The notes under the pieces: model-generated
Told to the model about the DNA's origin: nothing
Database searches by the model: none
Seen by the model: only the letters and a program-made list of their open reading frames with translations
Program-made: the position numbers and the translations under genes
Part shown: positions 44,535 through 52,730 of the stretch, piece by piece
Layout: the number at the start of each line of letters is the position of its first letter
How positions within the stretch are numbered: position 1 is the first letter of the stretch
Source of the DNA: UBA9300 sp032260385
GTDB lineage: Bacteria; Bacteroidota; Bacteroidia; Bacteroidales; VadinHA17
Assembly: GCA_032260385.1 (NCBI GenBank)
Contig: JAVVEL010000010.1
Span: forward strand, 20,589 to 84,588
Length of the DNA stretch: 64,000 bases
Direction of reading: 5' to 3'

Positions 44535-44544
44535 AATTCAGGTT

Positions 44545-45774
44545 TTAATATATACCGGGAATAAGCTTAATGATATTGATAATGGTTTTGACTGCATTTT
44601 GCATTGACTTAATGGGTATATATTCGTAGCGTCCATGGTAGTTATGTCCGCCTGTGAATATATTGGGGCAGGGGAGGCCCATATATGAAAGACGGGCCCC
44701 GTCTGTTCCTCCCCTTATTGGTCTTACAAGGGGTACTATACCTGCTTCTTTCATGGCTTTTTCAGCCAGTTCAACAATATGAAAATGATCAGCAATTTTA
44801 TCTCTCATATTGTAGTACTGGTCTTTTATCTTTACCTTAAACAGATTTCTCCCGTATTTCTTATTCAGAAATACCGCGACTGCCTTTACCAGCTTTTTTT
44901 TCTGCTCAAATTCATTCTTATCATGATCCCTTATAAGGTATCTGAAACGTGATTTTTCTACATCACCGGATATATCTGTCAGGTGAAAAAAACCTTCATA
45001 AGCTGTGGTATGCTCAGGTCTGGACTGTTCAGGAAGCATTGCGTTGAATTCATGTGCCAGGTGTATTGAGTTGATCATCTGGTTTTTTGCAGTTCCCGGG
45101 TGAACGCTCCTGCCACTTATTTCTATTACTGCCATAGCGGCATTGAAATTTTCGTATTCCAGTTCACCTTCTTCTCCGCCGTCTACCGTATAGGCAAAAT
45201 CGGCACCAAAGGCGGGCACGTCAAATTTGTCTGCACCCCTTCCTATCTCTTCATCGGGAGTGAAGCCTATTCTTATCTTGCCATGTTCAAGCCCGGGATT
45301 ATCAATAAAATATTCAACAGCGGTCATTATCTCGGCAATGCCTGCCTTATCATCAGCCCCGAGCAGTGTGGTTCCGTCTGTTGTTATGAGGTCCTGACCC
45401 TTGTATTTAATCAATTCGGGAAAATCAGATGGGCTAAGAACAAGCTTCTGACTTTTATTAAGTATGATATCTTTCCCGTCATAATCCCTGATTATTTTCG
45501 GACTGACATTTTTGCCGCTCATATCAGGACTGGTGTCCATGTGTGCAATAAGTCCCAGTACGGGTAATTGCCTGTCAGTGTTGGAAGACAGGCTTGCTGT
45601 AAGGTAGCCGTTATCATCCAGGCTTACCTCATCCAGTCCCATTTCTTCCATTTCCTTTTTCAGGGCCCTGGCCAGGTCAAGTTGTGTGACTGTGCTGGGA
45701 CAGCTTTCTGAATTTTCGTCTGACAGGGTGTCAATTACTGCATAGGCAAGAAATCTGTCGACAAGCTTTTCCAT
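44545..45774 (-). CDS. pepT: tripeptide aminopeptidase (peptidase T)
   Basis: 409 residues of the M20B family. Zinc-site motifs: LIAHMDTSPDMSG, TTLLGADDKAGIAEIM, FTPDEEIGRGAD with the catalytic Glu, TVDGGEEGELEYENFNA, IRGGTDGARLSYMG and the final metal His in FTGGHNYHG. No signal peptide, so cytosolic: it removes the N-terminal residue of tripeptides after uptake. Gaps of 2 bp to the M14 gene and 10 bp to M28 mark an operon. Confidence 0.95.
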   Translation of the reverse strand: MEKLVDRFLAYAVIDTLSDENSESCPSTVTQLDLARALKKEMEEMGLDEVSLDDNGYLTASLSSNTDRQLPVLGLIAHMDTSPDMSGKNVSPKIIRDYDGKDIILNKSQKLVLSPSDFPELIKYKGQDLITTDGTTLLGADDKAGIAEIMTAVEYFIDNPGLEHGKIRIGFTPDEEIGRGADKFDVPAFGADFAYTVDGGEEGELEYENFNAAMAVIEISGRSVHPGTAKNQMINSIHLAHEFNAMLPEQSRPEHTTAYEGFFHLTDISGDVEKSRFRYLIRDHDKNEFEQKKKLVKAVAVFLNKKYGRNLFKVKIKDQYYNMRDKIADHFHIVELAEKAMKEAGIVPLVRPIRGGTDGARLSYMGLPCPNIFTGGHNYHGRYEYIPIKSMQNAVKTIINIIKLIPGIY

Positions 45775-45776
45775 AA

Positions 45777-48299
45777 TTATCTGAGCAATATATTTCCTAA
45801 CAGTACCCTGCCGCTTTTCCAGTAAGCGCGGTAGTAAGGTGAGTCGGTAACGTAAACAACTTCACCACGGCCCATATTTTCACTGGCGACGGCAATGGTA
45901 TTTTTTACATTTTCCTTGAATTTATTGCCTGCAAAACCGGCCACAGGCTCATTGTCCAGTATATATGCTATATTGTTTGCATTGGCAAGGAAGGGATAAT
46001 GGTCAGACGACGTTTTCATCATAAACCATTCTTTCCCGAGTCCGAAGGCATAGGGATGGGTTTCGTCCAGTCCGACCCTGTAGATACTTCCTGCAGATCT
46101 GTCCTTAAGCCTTTCCCTCCTCTGGTTTTCATACTTTTTAAGATGGGTCGTATCACCGCTGCTTAATTTATCTTCATCCTTCTCTTTTTCCTTTTTTCTT
46201 GCTTCAACTGCTTTATAGAGTTTTGTGGATTCTTCCGAGGCAAAGAGGCTGATTGCATCTTCAAAGGCCACCAGGCGGCCTCCCTCTTTCACATAATCTG
46301 TAAGTTTTTCCTTATGTTTTGTGTATGATCCGGATGGCAGCAGTACGACATCATATTCAGAAAGATTCACTGAAGAGAGATAATCAAGGCCTATAATGGC
46401 ATAGGGGTATTGCAGTTCTCTTTCCAGAAAGAACCATAATTCACCAAAACCACCTGACGATACCCCTTCGCCTCCTATGAGGGCTATCATGGGTTTATAT
46501 TTCAGTCTTGAATAATTGGAACCCAGGTCTTTTCCTTCCTGTACCAGGCCGCTTGTAACAGGGTATAGCTTTATCCCTGTATTATTAGCCGCATCTGTTA
46601 CCATGGTATCAAAGTCTCCTTCAATGTTCAGGTTGTCGCCCCTCGCAATAATCAGGCTGCCCCTCTTAAAATCATGGTCAAGTGTTTTAAATGGCTTCAG
46701 CATATTTCTTACCCTGATTTTATTCTGAAGCAGGGCTGCCATAAATTTTAATTCATCAAAACCATTGAAATCAGCTATATAGGCAAAGGGCTTATCATCC
46801 GGTACCTCATTTTTTTGACTCAGCCTGCGGAATTCTTCATTGGAAGCCGTGATTCTATCCTTAAGGGCATAGGCTTCGAGCTTGTACACATAGGGCAGTG
46901 CCCATGCCGTAAGGTCATAACTTAATGAATCATTATATTTTGAGTCAGGTTCAAACATCACTTTAACAAGGTGTGATTGTGGCTGCCTTGCGCTTACCAG
47001 TATATCACCTTCGGAAATTTTAACTTCTCCTTCCTTATTAGCCAGGTAATCAAATCCCTTATACGATTTACCGGGCTTATCGGCAAGACTGTAACGTATC
47101 TGATTCTTATCAAGCAATTCCATCAGTCCCTTTAGTGATGTTTTTTCATTATCCCCTTTTATTATCACTGATTCATATTCAAAAACCGGTTTATCCAGTC
47201 CTGACCTGAAAAAATCATTGAATTCTGTTATGAGTTTTTCCCTGTTTTCGTAACTTACTTTTATAGTGGCCATTGAAGCCAGAAAATGACCTTCGATTCT
47301 TTCAGCCAGGGTAAGTGTATCGCCTGCCTGGTTATCGAGTGCAAGCCCTGAATAACCTCCTCCTCCCTGTTCATAGGTGAAGCCCATGGCCCCATTGAAC
47401 AGTGGCCAGGTGTCTCCGAAACTAGGACAGAAAAGGTCGAAACTTTCTTTTGTAAAGTATAATTTATAGGCTTCATCAAACAATTCTGCATTTGCATTAC
47501 CGGTAAGTTCATGGAATTTATGCTGCCAGCCTGTTATTACATCATGCCATGGGTCAGCTCCGGGTGCGAAAAAGAAGGGAGATCCTGCTCCCATCTCGTG
47601 AAAATCAGCATGAACGTGAGGCATGTACTGATTGTATAATTCCAGGCGTTGCTCCGTCTCTGCCTGTGTCTGCCATACCCAGTCGCGATTCAGGTCAAAG
47701 AGGTAATGGTTAAGCCTGGCACTTGGCCATCCCTCGTGATGCTGCCAGTCATCAGGATTGGGATTGGGCGCAAGGGATTGTGATCTGCGGTAGCGGTTTG
47801 CATACAGGTCTCTTCCATCGGGATTCTGGCAGGGATCAATAATGATAACACATTCCTCAAGCCAGTCGCTGACACCTTTAAATGACCTGCTGACCAGTGT
47901 ATGCAGGGTCTTTAAGGCTGCTTCCATTCCCACCGACTCATTTCCGTGGACATTGTAGCTGAGCCAGACCAGGGGTTTCTGTTTACCCTTGCTTTCACCC
48001 TCTGCAAGACCGGTATTTATCAGGTTATCCAGTCTTATTTGTTCAAGATCGGAAATATTTCCCGGTGATGAAATAAAGACAACACCAAGTTCCCTGCCTT
48101 CATTGGATTTGCCGTATGAATGATAACTTACATTATCAGAATTATCTGCAATATATTTGAAATAATCAAGGGCCTGGTGGTGGAGGGTAAACTGGGTGCC
48201 CAGTTCATAGCCAAGAAATTCTTCAGGTGACTTAAGATCTTGAGCCTGAATATTTAATAGTATTATCAGCAGTGCTGACAGGAGTGTAATCTTTTTCAT
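45777..48299 (-). CDS. M14 family zinc carboxypeptidase
   Basis: 840 residues with a signal peptide ending LLNIQAQ. The M14 domain occupies about 30-330: YNVHGNESVGMEA (H about 116, E about 119), INPDGxx-like DPCQNPDGRDLYANRYRRS, and HADFHEMGAGSPFFFAPG with the third Zn-His. The C-terminal about 500 residues form additional domains, including a GATase-1-like part (LLPSGSYTKHKEKLTDYVKEGGRLVAFED). Secreted or periplasmic carboxypeptidase or peptidoglycan-peptide hydrolase; substrate not determinable. First of the three-peptidase operon. Confidence 0.9.
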   Translation of the reverse strand: MKKITLLSALLIILLNIQAQDLKSPEEFLGYELGTQFTLHHQALDYFKYIADNSDNVSYHSYGKSNEGRELGVVFISSPGNISDLEQIRLDNLINTGLAEGESKGKQKPLVWLSYNVHGNESVGMEAALKTLHTLVSRSFKGVSDWLEECVIIIDPCQNPDGRDLYANRYRRSQSLAPNPNPDDWQHHEGWPSARLNHYLFDLNRDWVWQTQAETEQRLELYNQYMPHVHADFHEMGAGSPFFFAPGADPWHDVITGWQHKFHELTGNANAELFDEAYKLYFTKESFDLFCPSFGDTWPLFNGAMGFTYEQGGGGYSGLALDNQAGDTLTLAERIEGHFLASMATIKVSYENREKLITEFNDFFRSGLDKPVFEYESVIIKGDNEKTSLKGLMELLDKNQIRYSLADKPGKSYKGFDYLANKEGEVKISEGDILVSARQPQSHLVKVMFEPDSKYNDSLSYDLTAWALPYVYKLEAYALKDRITASNEEFRRLSQKNEVPDDKPFAYIADFNGFDELKFMAALLQNKIRVRNMLKPFKTLDHDFKRGSLIIARGDNLNIEGDFDTMVTDAANNTGIKLYPVTSGLVQEGKDLGSNYSRLKYKPMIALIGGEGVSSGGFGELWFFLERELQYPYAIIGLDYLSSVNLSEYDVVLLPSGSYTKHKEKLTDYVKEGGRLVAFEDAISLFASEESTKLYKAVEARKKEKEKDEDKLSSGDTTHLKKYENQRRERLKDRSAGSIYRVGLDETHPYAFGLGKEWFMMKTSSDHYPFLANANNIAYILDNEPVAGFAGNKFKENVKNTIAVASENMGRGEVVYVTDSPYYRAYWKSGRVLLGNILLR

Positions 48300-48390
48300 A
48301 TTAATAATTTGATTTTAAAGGGATAAATATACTCTAATATTGTTTATTTGTCTTTATGTGATCTATGTTGTTTAATATTTTCAGGAAGAC

Positions 48391-48490
48391 TTAAGTGGTT
48401 TGAGAGGTTTAATAAGAGGTTTAAGTGGTTCAAAAGGTTCATGAGGTTCAAAAGGTTCAGGGGTTCAGGAGGTTCAAAAGGTTCAGGAGG
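48391..48490 (+). repeat. 9-bp repeat tract (GGTTCAAAA / GGTTCAGGA)
   Basis: About ten imperfect copies of a 9-bp unit GGTTCARRA; the early copies read GGTTTAAT. The stretch gives a long open frame of Leu-Asn-rich peptide on the minus strand, which is an artefact of the repeat. It directly abuts the decayed S15 remnant. Confidence 0.75.
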
Positions 48491-48492
48491 CT

Positions 48493-48618
48493 TACAGGGT
48501 GGTGCCGGGTGAAGTATACAGGCTAGAGCTGACTCCCATGTCAACCGGTAATTATTTTGCTGAGGGACACAGGATCAGGATTGAGGTATCAGGCAGTAAT
48601 TTCCCGTGATTAGAAAAT
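48493..48618 (+). pseudogene. remnant of an S15 / CocE-NonD peptidase C-terminal domain
   Basis: Plus-strand frame VVPGEVYRLELTPMSTGNYF then AEGHRIRIEVSGSNFP matches the jelly-roll end of X-Pro dipeptidyl-peptidase/CocE proteins (GHRIRLEVSSSNFPRFDRN in intact members). The TGA at 48607-48609 stands where intact homologues have Arg (CGA), and the next codons read L-E-N where they have F-D-(R)-N, so homology continues past the stop. No start, no catalytic part and no continuation was found. The intact S15 gene next door is on the opposite strand with a different C-terminal sequence, so this is a relic of a second gene. Confidence 0.7.
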
Positions 48619-48624
48619 AGAACC

Positions 48625-50463
48625 TTACTTCAATGCCTCTTCATATGCTTTCCGTCCACCCACCACCGGCAGGCTGAGACTTGTCCCGTCAAGGTCGATA
48701 GTCAGTTCGGTCCCCGGCTCCGGCCACAGCGTAAAATCGCGGTCGCTGGAAAAGATCATTAATCCTATCTGCTGACCTGCAGGAATTATCTGGTCATCAG
48801 GCTGGAGGTCAAAGGTCATTTCATAGAACCTGCCGGGTATCAGGGCTTCACTTTCCCATTCTGATTTGTAATTCTGAAGATCGGCCCAGCCACGGGTAAT
48901 TACATTATCGGTAATTTTTGTATTTCTTCCTTCTGTCCATGGCAGGGAAACAAGCCATACAGAAAGGTTTACTGCAGGTTTGGAGCTTGCAGCTTTTATT
49001 GTTATTGAGGGCAGACCGGATATATGTATATCCTTTTTTAATTCAGGTGTGAGGTAAATAAGCCTGTGTTCTGTCCACTCAGCCCTGGCTAGTGCCTCCC
49101 CGCTGAATGATACATTGTCTACAAGGGTTTCTCTTCCTGCGCTTTCAATTCTTTCAAGCTCCAGGGTGCCCCTTTCAGGTGCTCCCGGGGAGGGGTAAAA
49201 AACAATATTTTCAGCCTCCGGGTTGGGATAATCAGCATAGGGAGTCGGGTTTTCCCGTTCATCATTTTCCCTTACTATCCATGCCTTTGGACCGTCATGT
49301 ATATTATTCTCCACACCAAAGAGGTAATGGGTAAACCATTTATTCATCATCTCGAAGGGAGGTTGTCCGCCATGTCCGCCCTGGTGATAATACATCTGAA
49401 CGGGAATGCCTTTTTCCTTCAGGGCTTTTGATATTCTCCAGCTGTGAATGGGCACTACATTCCAGTCATTAAAAGCATGCGCCATTAATACTGCGCATTT
49501 AAGCGGCTCCAGGTCGTTCAGATAATCCCTGCCTGCCCAAAACTCATTATAATCCCCGTAGACCCTGTCGAAATTGCCGTACATTTCTTCATTCCTGACC
49601 TTGTCGTTGCACCATTCCCACCTGTCAGAGCTGCCTGTATGAATAAAATCATAGAGATAGTCAATATCCTCTCCAAGCCAGCCCCCGGGATGGCGTACCA
49701 GGCCATATGACCTGTAATAATGATAATAAGAGGTATTTGGTGCTATGGGGATAATTACCTCGAGCCCGTCCACACCTGTTGTGGCAGCAGCAAGTGGGAG
49801 GGTGCCATTATATGATGTGCCTGTCATTCCCACCTTCCCCGTTGTCCAGTAAGCTCTTACCTCTTCATCACTATCAGGGCCGGTATATCCTTTAGCCCTG
49901 CCGTTAAGCCAGTCTATGACAGCCTTGGGTGCCAGTGATTCATTATCTCCTCCAACGGTGGGACATCCTTCTGAGAGACCTGTCCCGGGTGATGATGAGT
50001 GGACCACGATAAAGCCGCGGGGCACCCATTCCTTAAGTTCTGAATTTGATATTACCGGCCTGTTTACCCTGGGTTCTGGTCTGGGGGCGTGGATTCGTTC
50101 CGGTGCTTCGGTGTTCAGCTCCTGCCTTACATCCCAGAGCCATTTCCTGCCACTGGCAGTACCGGCATAATAGGGGCTGGTAGCATAGATGACCGGAAGC
50201 TTCAGTCCTTCAGTATCTGTTTGCTGAGGCCTGGTTACACCAACATGTACCCTGTCAGCCTTCCCGTCACCGTCAGAGTCAAATTCCGTTTCAACCCACA
50301 GGTCATGCCTTATCCATGTATCAGGATCAGAAAACTCAGGTATAATTTGTGCCTGTCCGTCAGCAATAAGAGGAACCTTTATCTTGCCGGGAGTCTGACC
50401 TGATGCTAGGAGCGTTGTAAGAATAATCGCTGATGCAAATAAATACCGAAGGAGGTTTTTCAT
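48625..50463 (-). CDS. X-Pro dipeptidyl-peptidase S15 / CocE-NonD family hydrolase
   Basis: 612 residues with a signal peptide (LFASAIILTTLLASGQ). Alpha/beta-hydrolase domain with nucleophile in GMTGTSYNGTLPLAA (Ser about 213), acid in AHAFNDWNVVP and His in YHQGGHGGQPP, followed by the jelly-roll DUF-type C-terminal domain (ADLQNYKSEWESEALIPGRFYE). Family members release X-Pro dipeptides from peptide N termini. Annotated often as CocE/NonD hydrolase; 'Xaa-Pro dipeptidyl-peptidase' is the best reading given the neighbours. Monocistronic, preceded by the CATAATT repeat. Confidence 0.88.
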   Translation of the reverse strand: MKNLLRYLFASAIILTTLLASGQTPGKIKVPLIADGQAQIIPEFSDPDTWIRHDLWVETEFDSDGDGKADRVHVGVTRPQQTDTEGLKLPVIYATSPYYAGTASGRKWLWDVRQELNTEAPERIHAPRPEPRVNRPVISNSELKEWVPRGFIVVHSSSPGTGLSEGCPTVGGDNESLAPKAVIDWLNGRAKGYTGPDSDEEVRAYWTTGKVGMTGTSYNGTLPLAAATTGVDGLEVIIPIAPNTSYYHYYRSYGLVRHPGGWLGEDIDYLYDFIHTGSSDRWEWCNDKVRNEEMYGNFDRVYGDYNEFWAGRDYLNDLEPLKCAVLMAHAFNDWNVVPIHSWRISKALKEKGIPVQMYYHQGGHGGQPPFEMMNKWFTHYLFGVENNIHDGPKAWIVRENDERENPTPYADYPNPEAENIVFYPSPGAPERGTLELERIESAGRETLVDNVSFSGEALARAEWTEHRLIYLTPELKKDIHISGLPSITIKAASSKPAVNLSVWLVSLPWTEGRNTKITDNVITRGWADLQNYKSEWESEALIPGRFYEMTFDLQPDDQIIPAGQQIGLMIFSSDRDFTLWPEPGTELTIDLDGTSLSLPVVGGRKAYEEALK

Positions 50464-50482
50464 TTTAGTATATTTGTTAATT

Positions 50483-50503
50483 CATAATTCATAATTCATA
50501 ATT
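50483..50503 (+). repeat. 7-bp tandem repeat CATAATT x3
   Basis: Perfect CATAATT at 50483, 50490 and 50497, located just upstream of the S15 gene (minus-strand start at 50463). The same heptamer recurs at 55948-55975 before the M24 gene. The rest of 50504-50612 has no gene; GATCCCTGGGGATC at 50514-50527 is a short palindrome. Confidence 0.85.
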
Positions 50504-50612
50504 ACGTCACCCAGATCCCTGGGGATCATCGATTTCGCAGAACTATCCTGCCTTTTGCAAACTCGCACTGCCCGGTGGTCTTTTTACGTTTTCTGCCCCC
50601 TGCTTCATGCCA

Positions 50613-51311
50613 CTATACATGAAAAAAACTTCCCAGATCCTTTCCTCTCTTCATCCTGTAATGTATAAAAAACAATACCCCTGCCAGGGGCACCAGTGTG
50701 GCGGCAGCAATGGCCGACCAGTCAATGAATATTTTATCCCTGAGCGCAAGATCAGAAAATATATCTATAAATATACAGAAAACTGACAGTTCCACAAAAA
50801 CTATAGCAAGCACATTGAATCCTCTCAATTTCACTCTTCTCAGGATAAAGAGGAAGAGTGCAAAAAGCACCCAGAACGAGAGGCTTAGCGGCAGGCCTAT
50901 TTCAACAAACCAGCTCACAGGGGGAGCCAGGAGATCAAAAATTATAAGCATGGATAGGGTAATCACCAGTAGCGATGTTCCCAGTAAGGCAGGACGCTTC
51001 AGCAGGTAGGTGAACGAAGTGATAAACAACCATAATCCGGTTATCGAGGTAACTGCATATAATGACCATCCCAGGCCTTTGCCAATAACCATATCAACAA
51101 TAATGCAAATCAGGTTGGCTGAAAAAGCTATAATTGCAGATAATTCCCATGTATATATTCTCGATTTTTTTTCAGACAGGTGAAGGATATCACTCGGGTA
51201 TAATTCACTTTTTTCATTCTTTTCAGCTTCAGGCTTTGAACGGCACAGGGGACATAAATCCAGTCCCTCGTCCAGTATGACTCCACAATTAGGGCAGATA
51301 TTATTTTTCAT
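50613..51311 (-). CDS. zinc-ribbon membrane protein (DUF6320)
   Basis: 232 residues. The N-terminal zinc ribbon CPNCGVILDEGLDLCPLC is followed by six hydrophobic helices. This resembles DUF6320 proteins, which are regularly encoded next to alcohol-acetyltransferase-like condensation proteins. Its start overlaps the end of that gene by 11 bp, so the pair is co-translated. Role unknown; it may assist or anchor the acyltransferase at the membrane. Confidence 0.75.
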   Translation of the reverse strand: MKNNICPNCGVILDEGLDLCPLCRSKPEAEKNEKSELYPSDILHLSEKKSRIYTWELSAIIAFSANLICIIVDMVIGKGLGWSLYAVTSITGLWLFITSFTYLLKRPALLGTSLLVITLSMLIIFDLLAPPVSWFVEIGLPLSLSFWVLFALFLFILRRVKLRGFNVLAIVFVELSVFCIFIDIFSDLALRDKIFIDWSAIAAATLVPLAGVLFFIHYRMKRGKDLGSFFHV

Positions 51312-52614
51312 TCCAGATATTCTTTAAAATCCTCACATTTAATCCTTTAGTGGCCAGGAATGAAAAGAAGCATTTTTCAAGCCTGGTATTGGTACTTATG
51401 TTTGCAAAGCTTATGCACAGCTTGTCATTAAAGCTCAGGATGCCACAACTAAGCTTCAGTGTATGAACAGGTGGCGGAGGAATCATATACATGGCTTCAA
51501 TATGTTCGTCTGCTTCTGCCGGCATTTTCGCGATCCCCACATTTGTTAAAACACCTGAGTATTTTGTGGCTCCATGCTTCCTGAATGCAGATGACAGCAC
51601 AAGGTCTTTTATAAATACGGGGGTGGTTCTTATAAAAATGTTCTTTTCGGGCTTTACATTCCTGGCTATAACCTTGCTTAAAAGTTTTTTATCTGTCTGT
51701 ATCTGCATGTAATTATGAACATGTTTCAGGATTTCCTCAAAGGAGAAATGTCCCAGACGAAGATCAAGCTCAGGGAGCACAAACAACGAAAAGTTACGCA
51801 TGGTAGGGCTTGGATAATTCTTTCGCATGTTAACAGGGATCTCAAGCCTTAGTATATGCTTGTCCTTTTTATCTTCTTCATCCCATATCTCCTGCATGCA
51901 ATGAAGGTATACCGATGCAAGGTATTCAGTAATTGTGATCCTGTATTCGCCGGCAATTTTTTTTAAGCCGCTAACCGGTATCTCAGCCTGTATAATACCA
52001 ACATATTCCTTCCCTGACGGTTCAAAGGGCAGATGCCAGGCATTTTCCAGTTTTGGGGGCAGCGGTACTTCTTTTTTGAAATGTTTATTATATGCATCTT
52101 CTGTTTCAGAAGGATCAACCGGTGATGAAGGGTCAATAATACCTTCAGAATATGGGATGTCATATCCGCAGTTTCGCAGGTAGCTTACCAGCAGGGTCCT
52201 GAAAAATTCAAGCGCACCCCCTCCGTCTGTTAAAACATGAAGGAACTCCACTGACAGCATGTTACCCAGGACTACTATCCTGAAAAGAGCATAATTCCCC
52301 TTTTTGGCCGGGAAGGCCACGCAGGGTTTTTTGTCTTCAGCAACAATGCTTGGCCGTATATCTTTATCATACTCCAGAAAATACCAGAAAAAGCCCTTAT
52401 GAAGGCTGGTAAGGTAATAGGGAAAGCGCTTGCATGTTTCTTCAATTGCCCTTTTCAGTGCGCTTATTCTGACCGGTGTCCTTAATTTACAACCAATCCT
52501 GAAAACCGAACTTAAAGATTTGCTGATTACCGGGGGGAAGATCTTTGCTGCATTGTCCAGAGACATCCATCCCCTGTGCTCTATGTCAGTTTGGTAATTA
52601 TCTTTCATCCTCAT
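51301..52614 (-). CDS. alcohol acetyltransferase / condensation-domain acyltransferase
   Basis: 437 residues of the CoA-dependent acyltransferase (condensation) superfamily. The HxxxDG active-site motif is seen as FLHVLTDGGGALEF (His about 124). Other features: SSVFRIGCKLRTPVRISALKRAIEE at the start and a DFGxG-like stretch replaced by LKLSCGILSFNDKL near the end. Family members acylate alcohols or polyketide/lipid hydroxyls. The acceptor is unknown. Co-translated with the downstream DUF6320 zinc-ribbon protein. It starts 116 bp from the divergent DPP4 gene. Confidence 0.8.
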   Translation of the reverse strand: MRMKDNYQTDIEHRGWMSLDNAAKIFPPVISKSLSSVFRIGCKLRTPVRISALKRAIEETCKRFPYYLTSLHKGFFWYFLEYDKDIRPSIVAEDKKPCVAFPAKKGNYALFRIVVLGNMLSVEFLHVLTDGGGALEFFRTLLVSYLRNCGYDIPYSEGIIDPSSPVDPSETEDAYNKHFKKEVPLPPKLENAWHLPFEPSGKEYVGIIQAEIPVSGLKKIAGEYRITITEYLASVYLHCMQEIWDEEDKKDKHILRLEIPVNMRKNYPSPTMRNFSLFVLPELDLRLGHFSFEEILKHVHNYMQIQTDKKLLSKVIARNVKPEKNIFIRTTPVFIKDLVLSSAFRKHGATKYSGVLTNVGIAKMPAEADEHIEAMYMIPPPPVHTLKLSCGILSFNDKLCISFANISTNTRLEKCFFSFLATKGLNVRILKNIWNEK

Positions 52615-52730
52615 TAGAGTATTCAGTGTAAAGTTAAGAACTTTATTTGTGTTGTTGAACAGTAAGATTTAGTTAATTAGAAACAATTACTTACTTTTAA
52701 TTTTTAATAATAATTTTTACACCAGTAGCT

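Noticed and set aside
48400..48490. tRNA T-loop-like GGTTCAAAA
   Set aside because: The motif is repeated about ten times in tandem and no cloverleaf arms were found.
48344..48544. 66-codon minus-strand ORF rich in Leu, Asn and Pro
   Set aside because: It is a translation of the 9-bp GGTTCARRA repeat and of the S15 remnant; low complexity and no start context.
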